The position numbers and the translations under genes were made by a program. A stretch of DNA of 32,769 nucleotides from Desmonostoc muscorum LEGE 12446 (lineage in GTDB: Bacteria > Cyanobacteriota > Cyanobacteriia > Cyanobacteriales > Nostocaceae), in contig NZ_JADEXS020000004.1 in assembly GCF_015207005.2 (NCBI RefSeq), positions 1 to 32,769 of the forward strand, given 5' to 3'. The notes under the pieces are model-generated. The model had not been told where the DNA came from. It did no database searches and saw only the letters and a list, made by a program, of their open reading frames with translations. How positions within the stretch are numbered: the first letter of the stretch is position 1; each line of letters starts with the position of its first letter. Shown piece by piece: positions 8,339-15,895 of the stretch.

Positions 8339-8569
8339 TTACGCTACGAACAAATCCTCAAAGTTACTTAAGCTGTCGGGTTGGGACTGGTCAGTTAGAG
8401 CAGGTTGTTGCTTGTGCTGACAGCAAAGTGAATTTTTATCTCGAAAGTAAGCCCTTAAAATCCAAGTCACAGCAGAGGTCAGGTCATCGGTGAGAAGCAG
8501 TTTTTCCGCCTCAGCCTTTACGGGGTCAATCAAATCTTTGGGGATGCAAACCCGGTTATCTTTCGCCAT
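8339..8569 (-). CDS. small putative DNA-binding adaptor (ParR-like position)
   Basis: 76 residues. The first 45 (MAKDNRVCIPKDLIDPV, then two helices) have the strand-helix-helix look of ribbon-helix-helix proteins. The tail is Gln/Ser-rich and ends in acidic and hydrophobic residues (FEDLFVA), the kind of C-terminal peptide adaptors use to bind actin-like filaments. It directly follows the actin-like gene with a three-base gap, the usual place of parR in type II partition operons. Assignment as a ParR analogue rests on position and shape, not on recognisable identity. Confidence 0.55.
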   Translation of the reverse strand: MAKDNRVCIPKDLIDPVKAEAEKLLLTDDLTSAVTWILRAYFRDKNSLCCQHKQQPALTDQSQPDSLSNFEDLFVA

Positions 8570-8572
8570 GAA

Positions 8573-9598
8573 TTAAACCTTCTTTAGTGATGCAACAGCT
8601 AATTTAAGTAACCCAATTGCATTGGCAGTCTGGGAATTAGGAATCTGTGCTATTCCTTGCCTAGATGCGATTGCACTAACCGATGGCAGCATTGCACCAC
8701 CACCCACAAGGTAAATAGCATCCAGGTCATCAGCGCGGGATTGCAAATGCTTCCACGCAGGCACTAAACAAGATGCAAGCCATCCCTTGAGTTCCGATGA
8801 GTAAATGCTTGAAAACTCCCAATTCGTGGTTCCATAAACAAAGTTCTTGCTCATCCCCTCTCGAATCAGATGAGGGTTAGCTGGTTTACCAAGGTGGCGA
8901 CGGGTTTGGAGGTTATTCGCTATCGTCTCACAAAGATGGTGAACGCCTACTGTGTCAATCTTGCGACTATTTTGTAATAGTTTGTTGCCTTCAAATATTG
9001 AGGTGATAGTAGTTCCATGTCCCAGGTCAATGAGCGCGACTTTCTGCTGACCAGGGGCGCGGGAAACTAACAATGCTCCTACACCTTCCTCTGTTATTTG
9101 ACAGGTGATATCAACGTTTACAATGTCTTTGCCATCAAACTTGACGATGTGCTTACCTTGCAAGGCTTTCTTTAGATCATGGGCAAAGGCTTGAGAGTCA
9201 TGCAATGAAGCGACTAAAAACAAGTTATAGCTCTGCTGTCTAGGAGTTTGAGCAATTGCACCTAAGAGCATTTGCAGCCCATAAGTAATCTTGTTTTTCA
9301 AGTCATCAACAATGCGTCCAAATGACTGCTTACAGTAGATTTCGGCAGTCTCTCCAATCAACCACTTAGAGCCAGATAGATCAGAGCGTTCGCCTTGAAG
9401 ATATTCGACTACCGCACCGTTGCCTAAGCTTTCGTAGTCGTTAGAGTCCGTTTCAATGACTTGTTTAAAGTAGGAGGGAATAAGTATCTCTCCTTGGGGG
9501 AAATGTAGTTTAGAATACCCGTTACCACAATCCCAAGAAGCAGGGGTCAACGATGGGGCTAATGTCCCTAATGTGGGACTTGATGCCAAATCTACCAT
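8573..9598 (-). CDS. actin-like (ParM/Alp-type) ATPase
   Basis: A 341-residue actin/Hsp70-fold ATPase. The phosphate-1 loop is WDCGNGYSKL (about residues 22-31), the phosphate-2 loop is VALIDLGHGTTIT (near 187-199) and the adenosine motif is AIYLVGGGAMLP (near 294-305). The length fits ParM and Alp plasmid-segregation actins, which form filaments that push plasmid copies apart. It is the first gene of the nine-gene minus-strand operon, whose upstream region carries repeated TGAGAAGT sites. It ends three bases before the small putative adaptor. Some cyanobacterial and phage relatives serve other roles, so segregation is likely but inferred. Confidence 0.85.
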   Translation of the reverse strand: MVDLASSPTLGTLAPSLTPASWDCGNGYSKLHFPQGEILIPSYFKQVIETDSNDYESLGNGAVVEYLQGERSDLSGSKWLIGETAEIYCKQSFGRIVDDLKNKITYGLQMLLGAIAQTPRQQSYNLFLVASLHDSQAFAHDLKKALQGKHIVKFDGKDIVNVDITCQITEEGVGALLVSRAPGQQKVALIDLGHGTTITSIFEGNKLLQNSRKIDTVGVHHLCETIANNLQTRRHLGKPANPHLIREGMSKNFVYGTTNWEFSSIYSSELKGWLASCLVPAWKHLQSRADDLDAIYLVGGGAMLPSVSAIASRQGIAQIPNSQTANAIGLLKLAVASLKKV

Positions 9599-9748
9599 CT
9601 GATTGAAGTCCTTAAATTTGTTTCAATTTTTCGTAAAACCTTTATGGTGAAAAAGCTTTGGATATCTGCGGCTACTGTTCTATCCGAATTACGGGGTCTG
9701 TTATCCGCTTCCATCCGTGGTTATCTTCGCCACTTGTGGGTTTATGTC

Positions 9749-9813
9749 TTACACTTCTCAACTTAACATACAATATGAGAAGTTAGCAACACATGAGAAG
9801 ATGAGAAGTGTAA
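9749..9813. promoter_or_regulatory. divergent operator/centromere-like repeats (TGAGAAGT)
   Basis: A 12-base perfect inverted repeat, TTACACTTCTCA at 9749-9760 and TGAGAAGTGTAA at 9802-9813, with two further TGAGAAG copies at 9776-9783 and 9794-9800 between the arms. It lies between the actin-like operon (minus) and the ribbon-helix-helix gene (plus), so it can control both. It could also be the centromere (parC-like) that the actin system binds. Confidence 0.75.
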
Positions 9814-9851
9814 AAATATCAGCAAAAGGATATATCTTGAGAAGGGAGAAC

Positions 9852-10022
9852 ATGACCGAAGATGACGTGAGAACAGAGAAGATAAACTTCACTTGTGAGA
9901 CAGAAACGAAGCAGTACTTAAGATTGTGGGCAGCAAAGGAGGGTAGAACACTTAGCAATCTTGTCGAGAGGATTATTCTTGATGCGATAGAGAAAGATAA
10001 GCAGTCTGGGGGCGATAAGTAA
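9852..10022 (+). CDS. ribbon-helix-helix regulator
   Basis: A 56-residue protein. EKINFTCETETKQYLRLWAA followed by a second helix (TLSNLVERIILDAIEK) fits the ribbon-helix-helix fold of plasmid CopG/Arc-type repressors. An upstream ATG at 9717 in the same frame would give 101 residues, but that extension runs through the operator repeats and lacks a ribosome site. GAAGGGAG just before 9852 supports the short form. It is divergent from the actin-like operon and is the natural candidate to bind the TGAGAAGT repeats upstream. Its stop overlaps the next ATG (TAATG). Confidence 0.72.
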   Translation: MTEDDVRTEKINFTCETETKQYLRLWAAKEGRTLSNLVERIILDAIEKDKQSGGDK

Positions 10023-10150
10023 TGATTGACCCTCTTTCCCTTCCTCCATTGCCCCTATCTGACCACAAGTTTCTACCAGAATGCCTAGCTGTTTACTTTG
10101 TCTTAGATAGTAATCGCATCTTATATGTAGAGCAGGACGCAGTACAATGA
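10022..10150 (+). pseudogene. short ORF resembling the N terminus of GIY-YIG-type cyanobacterial proteins
   Basis: A 42-residue ORF sharing its A with the stop of the regulator (TAATG). Its sequence, with LSDHKFLPECLAVYFVLDS and then ILYVEQD, follows the start of cyanobacterial GIY-YIG proteins, where a YFVLDS-type strand precedes an LYIG-type strand. It stops immediately after this, lacking the catalytic Arg helix and everything beyond. It is therefore either a decayed fragment or an independent micro-protein. The family assignment is by eye and moderate. Confidence 0.45.
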
Positions 10151-10174
10151 TCAAGAAAATGCTTAAGAACTGGC

Positions 10175-10212
10175 TAAAAAACAAAAATTCCCAAGCAGAT
10201 TGAATGCTTGGG
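10175..10212 (-). terminator. intrinsic terminator facing the minus strand
   Basis: Perfect 8-bp arms CCCAAGCA (10190-10197) and TGCTTGGG (10205-10212) with a 7-base loop. Read on the minus strand, the stem is followed by AATTTTTGTTTTTT. No annotated gene on the minus strand lies upstream of it up to 13.7 kb, so the transcript it ends is unexplained. It could be an antisense RNA to the leader of the replication gene. Confidence 0.55.
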
Positions 10213-10425
10213 TACAAAAAAAAGGAGTAGCTCTTGCTGCTTCGGGTGCGCTCTGTTAGATGATGAGGCGAACACCAAGAACGATTTACGGTCGTTCACG
10301 AGTAGTCAACAAAAACTACAACCAGATTAATTTTTAATATTGTTCACCTTCTAACGTAACAGAACGCGGCGATAACGGCAAAGAACTACTCCAGAAACAC
10401 ACAAAAAATACATGGAGTAGTACAA
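10213..10425 (+). promoter_or_regulatory. structured leader of the primase-helicase gene
   Basis: ACTACTCCA at 10385-10393 pairs perfectly with TGGAGTAGT at 10413-10421. The second arm contains the GGAG ribosome site (10414-10417), eight bases before the ATG at 10426, so the hairpin should mask translation. Two further copies of the right-arm sequence, GGAGTAG at 10223-10229 and GAGTAGT at 10300-10306, can pair with the same ACTACTC and would free the ribosome site. Another hairpin, GAACGA/TCGTTC, lies near 10279-10297. This arrangement suits copy-number control of a replication protein. Confidence 0.55.
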
Positions 10426-13400
10426 ATGAATACGCTAGAAATGCAAAGTGCGCCCGGACTGTTAGATCATGGCACAACCCCGAATATTTCTGAGCCGCCT
10501 AAAATAGCACAATCTGCCCCAATTAAGCAAGAGTTAGCAGCACGCAATACCAAAACTGCCAGTGTAGAAAATAAACGCCTTGAAGATACACCAAAAAAAA
10601 CTAATGCCTCAAGAACTCAACAGGCATTTGAAAAATTTGACATCCGAAATTTTCAAGATCAGCTAGAACCGTCCAAAGCTAAAAATAAGTTTATTTGTCC
10701 AGTTTGTGGCGGGAATGACTTATCTATTGTCCCAGAAACCGGGAAGTATCAATGCTTTAACGGCTGTGAGTGCAAACACGTCAGAGAGGCGATTAAACCT
10801 TGGGCTGAAGTTCTAGCTCTAAGAGCAGGGGCTAATTACACTCCATCCCTAAACCGTTTGGCTGCAAAGCCCAAGAGAATCTTGCCCAAACCAGCACCAA
10901 TTCCAGATGGTGAATTAGGTTTGGTGATGTTGACGGATACTGCAACAGATATTCCCCAACCGAAAAAATTAACGAGTAGACCACCAAAAGATGTTGAGGG
11001 CAGTGCCACCGAAACAATCTATCCTTACTCAGAATCGCAATGGATAGTTCGCTACCAGTGGCCAGATGCGAATAAGGAGAAAGGTTACAGCAAGACCTTT
11101 CGGCAATGGCATAGGCGACTTGATGGCACACCCCAAATGAAAAAAGGCGATTTGCCTTGGGGAGCATATCGCATTGATGAAGCTCTAGCTGCTGCTAAAT
11201 CTGTGACGGGAACCCCGGCACTACTCCAGCATGAAGGCGAGGGATGCGTAGAAGTTGGTCGCACACATGGTCTTGCTGGAATTACGTTTCAGGGCAGTGG
11301 ATGGGATAAGAAAACAATTACCTCGGAATATCAACGCGCCAAACAGTCAGGCATAGGATTAATCGTTTTTCTGCATGACCCCGATGACACTGGGCTAAAG
11401 AAACTCGCCTCCTGCCAGGACTGTGCAGCCGAGGTGGGGATTGCATTTATTGGAATTAACCCTCACGACATCTGCCCCGATTTACCATATAAATCAAGTG
11501 ACATCAAAGAAATCTTGGGACAGATGGAAACACCAGAATTTATCCGTCGGTTAGAGCAGGAGATTCACGCGGCTGTAGCACAGCGATCGCTTGAGTTGGC
11601 AGAGTCTGAAAGTCTTGAAAAAGAAGTTACGGATTTATCTAATTCCAAAATAGATATTGACCCAGCAGACCCAGAGGCATTTTACTTGCCTGTATGCACT
11701 GCCATGAATTTACCCTATTCTAACTGCGTAACGGCGGGTACTTTTGATGGCTGGGCTTACCGAAAAATCTTTCCGAAAACTGAATGGATGGTAGTAAATT
11801 CATCCTTTTACAAGTGGTCACAAGAGAATAAGCAATGGCAACACCAAGATGATAATAAAGCTTACAAGCTCCTCGCAGACGCTGGAGAATCTGCTTACAA
11901 GCTCTCTTACACAAAGACATTTGGTTGGAGAATAACCAAGCCTTACGAAACTAACGCACACAAGGAATCTGCCTTTAAATATTGCCGCAGTCGCTTAGAA
12001 CCAGCAGAACCACTGCCAACCAATACTCATTTATTAGGGTTTAACAATTGTGTCGTTGATTTGCGAACTGGTGAAGAAATGCCTCATCGCAAAGATTTTT
12101 ACCTGACTAATATCATTCCCCACGATTATGAAGCCAACAAACCATGCCCAGAAGTTTTTCTGAAATTTATAACTGAAAGCTTTGGATCAGAATTGGTTGA
12201 AGTGATTCGGGCATTCACGAGTATGTTTTTAGACCCAACTGCCCCTTATGGTCGGTTTCCCCACTTAATTGGCTTAAGTGGTGGGGGCAAGGGGACGCTA
12301 GGACGGTTTTGGAGTAGTTTATTTGGCGAATCCGGCTCTAGTAGCGCTTCACAATTTGCGGATATTTCTACACCGGAAGGACGGCATCAATATTTAAGTG
12401 GAAAGCGGATATTTGGATTCCCTGACGTAGGAGGTTATGCCGAAGGAGTCAGAGCTTTTTACGAATTAGTTGACAATGGGGCAATGAGCGGACGCGCTTT
12501 ATTCAATCCAGTGGCTTATTCAATCCAGTGGTACATTCGGTTTTGGGTTGCCTCTGTAAGTCATCTACAGATCGAAAATGCTGGCGACGGCTGGATGCGT
12601 CGAGCTTACCCAATCCCAGTAAAAAACCGAGACGTAACCCCTGACCCAGACTTGTGGCTGAAGCTACAAGAGGTGAAGTCCGACATCATTTCTTGGGCTT
12701 TAGCAATGCCACGAGCAGAACGCGATCGCATTTTGTTATCGCCTCCCTCTTCAGATCGGGCGAAGAATCTAGCGCTAGAGGCATCTTTGTACGGGGACTC
12801 TACCAAATCCTTTGTAGACTTGTGCTTACGCCCCTCAACGAATGCAACATTCATACCACAAAGTCGTTTACACAGTTGGTATGTACTTTACTGCCGGGAA
12901 CATGGTTATGCTCCTTTGGGGATGTCCAAATTTATTAGCCATTTAAAAACAGTCTTGCCCCACAACTTTAAGGAACGTAGCTGGACACCCACGGTCAACG
13001 GAAAGCGTGAAAGAATTCAGTCCCACTTTGCATTCATTGAACCACTGGCTGGGGTATTTGAAATGAAAGTACCGGAGGGGCCACCGGATAGCTCACTAAG
13101 CAAAGCGGAATTTTGGTATTGCTTTAAAGATAAATGCCTTGAAGGGGGAATAGAAGAATTCGAGGAGTTTTTTCACCCAACCAAAACCCCAGAACCCTTA
13201 CACAGCTTACCTGTCCACCCTGTCCACCCACTAAATACCCCTCGCCTTGAGCCTGGACAGGCTGAAACCCTTACACAGCTTACCTGTCCACCCTGTCCAA
13301 TTGTCCCCCCCCAAGAATTAGCATTGCAAAAAAAAGATGAAGAAAATTTTGATTGTGGAGTTAATCAATTTGTCAATTTAACTGATAACCCTTCAGTCCC

Positions 13401-13773
13401 CAAAGACTTTGTGTCCAGCCTGGACAGCCCTACTGTGACTGGGTTTGAGCCTGTCCAACAAGTTAATCTTGCCGAAAACTCTTTGGACAGCCTGGACAGC
13501 CCTGCTGTGACTGGATTTTCTCCTCGACAAGATGGTGAATTGATAAATACACGAGAAAGCGAATTATCTTGCCCAGAATTGAAAGTTGGGGATAAAGTTG
13601 AGTTTTTCAACGACAGTGTTCGCAAGTGGCAAGTCGGAATCATTAAGAGCGTTCAACTAATGGAAACATATTTTTGTAGCGCAACAATTGAGTATCGAGG
13701 CAATAAATGTCAATTATGTCAATTAGAAATCTTCAGGAGTGATTGGATAAAATTTCTGCATCATTTGCGTTAA
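10426..13773 (+). CDS. plasmid primase-helicase (zinc ribbon, Toprim-like, SF3 helicase), likely replication protein
   Basis: 1115 residues. A zinc-binding motif, CPVC at 91-94 with CFNGC at 110-114, opens the protein. A Toprim-like DUF3854-type region follows, with EGEGCVEVGRTHG near 270 and LIVFLHDPDDTG near 310. From about 540 a D5/SF3 helicase module follows: LLGFNNCVVDL, then Walker A IGLSGGGKGT near 612-622 and a B-type KRIFGFPDVGG near 660. After about residue 880 the sequence becomes low-complexity, rich in Pro, Asp and Ser with DNA-level repeats, and it ends in a small domain (KVGDKVEFFND onward). Such primase-helicases start or drive replication of plasmids and phages, and this is the best candidate Rep here. 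Translation is probably limited by the leader hairpin. Confidence 0.8.
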   Translation: MNTLEMQSAPGLLDHGTTPNISEPPKIAQSAPIKQELAARNTKTASVENKRLEDTPKKTNASRTQQAFEKFDIRNFQDQLEPSKAKNKFICPVCGGNDLSIVPETGKYQCFNGCECKHVREAIKPWAEVLALRAGANYTPSLNRLAAKPKRILPKPAPIPDGELGLVMLTDTATDIPQPKKLTSRPPKDVEGSATETIYPYSESQWIVRYQWPDANKEKGYSKTFRQWHRRLDGTPQMKKGDLPWGAYRIDEALAAAKSVTGTPALLQHEGEGCVEVGRTHGLAGITFQGSGWDKKTITSEYQRAKQSGIGLIVFLHDPDDTGLKKLASCQDCAAEVGIAFIGINPHDICPDLPYKSSDIKEILGQMETPEFIRRLEQEIHAAVAQRSLELAESESLEKEVTDLSNSKIDIDPADPEAFYLPVCTAMNLPYSNCVTAGTFDGWAYRKIFPKTEWMVVNSSFYKWSQENKQWQHQDDNKAYKLLADAGESAYKLSYTKTFGWRITKPYETNAHKESAFKYCRSRLEPAEPLPTNTHLLGFNNCVVDLRTGEEMPHRKDFYLTNIIPHDYEANKPCPEVFLKFITESFGSELVEVIRAFTSMFLDPTAPYGRFPHLIGLSGGGKGTLGRFWSSLFGESGSSSASQFADISTPEGRHQYLSGKRIFGFPDVGGYAEGVRAFYELVDNGAMSGRALFNPVAYSIQWYIRFWVASVSHLQIENAGDGWMRRAYPIPVKNRDVTPDPDLWLKLQEVKSDIISWALAMPRAERDRILLSPPSSDRAKNLALEASLYGDSTKSFVDLCLRPSTNATFIPQSRLHSWYVLYCREHGYAPLGMSKFISHLKTVLPHNFKERSWTPTVNGKRERIQSHFAFIEPLAGVFEMKVPEGPPDSSLSKAEFWYCFKDKCLEGGIEEFEEFFHPTKTPEPLHSLPVHPVHPLNTPRLEPGQAETLTQLTCPPCPIVPPQELALQKKDEENFDCGVNQFVNLTDNPSVPKDFVSSLDSPTVTGFEPVQQVNLAENSLDSLDSPAVTGFSPRQDGELINTRESELSCPELKVGDKVEFFNDSVRKWQVGIIKSVQLMETYFCSATIEYRGNKCQLCQLEIFRSDWIKFLHHLR
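13193..13499. repeat. 34-bp direct repeats and CTGTCC motifs inside the primase gene
   Basis: A 34-base sequence beginning AACCCTTACACAGCTTACCT occurs identically at 13193-13226 and 13266-13299. The two copies are 73 bases apart, so they are read in different frames (HSLPVHPVHP against LTQLTCPPCP). CTGTCC or GGACAG appears nine times in 13211-13499. A second pair starting TGGACAGCCCT lies at 13421 and 13493, 72 bases apart and in frame. Confidence 0.8.
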
Positions 13774-14235
13774 ATCAGTTAACAGTTATTGGCGTAGATA
13801 TAGCGAAGAGACTGCTAACTCTGGAGCTTGCTCCAAAGAACTAGTAGTTCGCTTTCCCCAAAATTGCGCTTGTGGAGGTCGGCAGAGGAGAGATTTGTAC
13901 AAGTTCTTTCCCCCCTGCCCAAGAGCTTGCCACCACGCAAAGTTTGTGTGGCGAAGAACTAGCGCCCATTGAAAAATTCCGTATGGCGTACAGTTTGTAG
14001 GTACGGCTCAAAGTTTGAAGACGCTGGTTTTGTGTTTACCAGGGCAGGACAAAGGAAGGGGGGAGAAGTGGCTTGGTCAGTTGGAAAGCATAGGAAATCT
14101 AAATAAGCATTAATTGTGGTCGGCAAGAAATTGGGATTTCGTTCTAGTGCAGAGTATCGGACTATGCAAAGATTGGGCAGATGAGGAAAACAAAAGGAGC
14201 ATTAAATGCTCCCTAAAACTTAGTTATCGCTCAAT
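13774..14235. other. hairpin-rich non-coding stretch after the primase gene
   Basis: No gene is visible. Six short hairpins follow one another: GGAGC/GCTCC at 13823-13834, GAACTA/TAGTTC at 13838-13850, GGCAG/CTGCC at 13881-13919, GCCAC/GTGGC at 13929-13952, CCGTA/TACGG at 13979-14006 and CTGGT/ACCAG at 14024-14042. A structured RNA or a recombination remnant are both possible. Confidence 0.35.
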
Positions 14236-14742
14236 TTATTTGTTCTGTGGCAACTTCGGTGCTTGGTGTTCAGGTACAGAACGATTATTTCTCTCTGGCA
14301 CATCACTTGAAAAAATCTTTGATGTAAACAGAATTGATAAAACACCAATTGCTAATACTATCTCTATCCAAAACTGGATACTATCAGCACGAGCAACCGC
14401 ACATTGGAGAATATGCCAACTCTTTTTAAATAGCCCTTGGTGTTGTTTTAAAGCTTCCCAAACGTCCTTGGCTATAAACTGTTTAATCTCAATGACATAA
14501 TTTTTTATGCCATTGTCAAATGTTTCACTAACCAAGAAATAGAGGATAGTATCATCATTCCTAAATCGATAAGGTCGCGTCTCACCAACTTTAAGACCAT
14601 TTAAATAACGGTCATCAACATGGAGTAATCTTTCAAAATGTTCATACTCAGCTAAAAATTCAGAGTTCTGGTTAAACTGAGTGTCAAAAAACGGTTGAAG
14701 ATTCGCATCGACTTGAATGTTAACTGTGTGCTGGATGATCAT
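14236..14742 (-). CDS. orphan protein with one C-terminal membrane helix
   Basis: 168 residues with a soluble N-terminal part of about 115 residues and a single hydrophobic segment at about 122-144 (FWIEIVLAIGVLSILF). A short polar, proline-containing tail follows, so it may be tail-anchored with the bulk in the cytoplasm. The ATG at 14742 has no clear ribosome site. I do not recognise the family, and no neighbour is close enough to suggest a role. Confidence 0.55.
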   Translation of the reverse strand: MIIQHTVNIQVDANLQPFFDTQFNQNSEFLAEYEHFERLLHVDDRYLNGLKVGETRPYRFRNDDTILYFLVSETFDNGIKNYVIEIKQFIAKDVWEALKQHQGLFKKSWHILQCAVARADSIQFWIEIVLAIGVLSILFTSKIFSSDVPERNNRSVPEHQAPKLPQNK

Positions 14743-14865
14743 GGGGTTAGAATTGGCTTAGTGTTTATTAACTTGCTGCTTGGTTTCTCTAGGCAGCTTT
14801 CATTTATTATATCTCGTTTTTAAGTATATTCATGGAGGTGACGGCGTAAACTATACACAGTATTT

Positions 14866-15180
14866 TTAGCAACCAGTTGAATTCAAAGTTTTATTCTTGA
14901 AATAGTTAGTATAAATAAGGACATTAGTTAAATTTATCCCAACGCCTTGCAGATATATACCACTTCTAGCCACAGGTGACAGCATCGCTAAACTTGCCGC
15001 CGCTGCTAACATCTGCTCGTCAGTCACTTCCAAGTAACGCTGCAACTGTTCTAAATTCCGATGCCCTGATATCTATTGAATGACTCTCAGTGGTATACCA
15101 AAATTCCTCATAGGGATTGAAGCGGTACGCCTGAAGCTGTGGGTACTCACGCCAATTATCCCAGCCTGTTTGCAAGTTCC
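14866..15180 (-). pseudogene. tyrosine recombinase remnant (C-terminal catalytic part)
   Basis: Read from 15180 downward, one frame gives GIIGVSTHSFRRTA, IPLRVIQ, an in-frame TAG (15075-15073), then ISGHRNLEQLQRYLEV and a family-like tail (MLSPVA). These are the HxxR box, the GH and the nucleophilic Tyr of a lambda-integrase-type recombinase. Relatives normally have Glu where the TAG stands. The N-terminal domain and the first catalytic Arg are missing, because the frame is closed just upstream. It is a decayed integrase, distinct from the intact one at 30 kb. Confidence 0.82.
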
Positions 15181-15212
15181 ACTCCGCTAAAAAATAGGAT
15201 AAAGCGACAGAA

Positions 15213-15695
15213 CTAATGTAGGAGTGGTTCGCCTTCTTTAAAAGTGCCGAATCTACGCTCCCAAATAATTTTCATTATATATTTGCTATTGTCTTCAAAT
15301 TCTGTTGTGTAGGTAGTCGCAATGTAAGAGCAATCGTTTGGGAAGTAGTTATTATGATAAGACTGCTTACGATTAAAGAAAAACAGTTGTCCTTTTGAGT
15401 CAACAAGATTTAGTTTTTTGATGCCTGATTGCGTACCTGCTCCTACCCCGCTCTGAAATCCTTCTTCAGTATCAATAATAGAAATTCTTACGCTTTGTCC
15501 GCATTCAATTACATCATCTTGATTCCACAAGCAATCTAGTCGCTTCCCGCGATAGGTTATATAAAATAGTTCCGTTTCCCTATATCGACTAGGTTGCCAT
15601 CCCGCGCATTTTTCTTGTCCAGCCACCAGCGTTGGACAAGAAATTTCTGCAATAAAAATAAAGCTTATAAGTAGCTTTTTTAGTAGCAAATTCAT
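15213..15695 (-). CDS. small exported protein, unknown
   Basis: 160 residues with a classical signal peptide: two lysines at 6-7, a hydrophobic core LLISFIFIAEI, and a likely cleavage after about residue 26 (LVAGQEKC). Four cysteines remain in the mature part, which could form disulfides. The rest is beta-like with aromatic residues. No motif is recognised. It stands alone with its end next to the recombinase remnant. Confidence 0.55.
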   Translation of the reverse strand: MNLLLKKLLISFIFIAEISCPTLVAGQEKCAGWQPSRYRETELFYITYRGKRLDCLWNQDDVIECGQSVRISIIDTEEGFQSGVGAGTQSGIKKLNLVDSKGQLFFFNRKQSYHNNYFPNDCSYIATTYTTEFEDNSKYIMKIIWERRFGTFKEGEPLLH

Positions 15696-15895
15696 AAAAA
15701 TCTGGGTTAGTGATCGCGCCGTGGTCGATTAGAGGGAGAGAGATTAGGCAGTCAGGATATAGAGGCACGCACAACACTTATCTAATTAGTGGGTTGAATG
15801 CCTGTCTTTTATCGAATGAGATAGTGCTTGTCTACTAGTAAACTACCTTTATACTACAAAACTAACAGTACAGTTCACTACTAGAACGCTGACTA

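Noticed and set aside
9717..9851. 45-residue N-terminal extension of the ribbon-helix-helix regulator
   Set aside because: It would be translated through the operator repeats and lacks a ribosome site; the ATG at 9852 has a good one.
10147..10203. 18-residue lysine-rich ORF after the GIY-YIG stub
   Set aside because: It is too short to support, and its end forms part of the terminator stem.
12606..12938. ORFs of 80-95 residues on both strands inside the primase gene
   Set aside because: They are out-of-frame shadows of a clearly conserved helicase domain.
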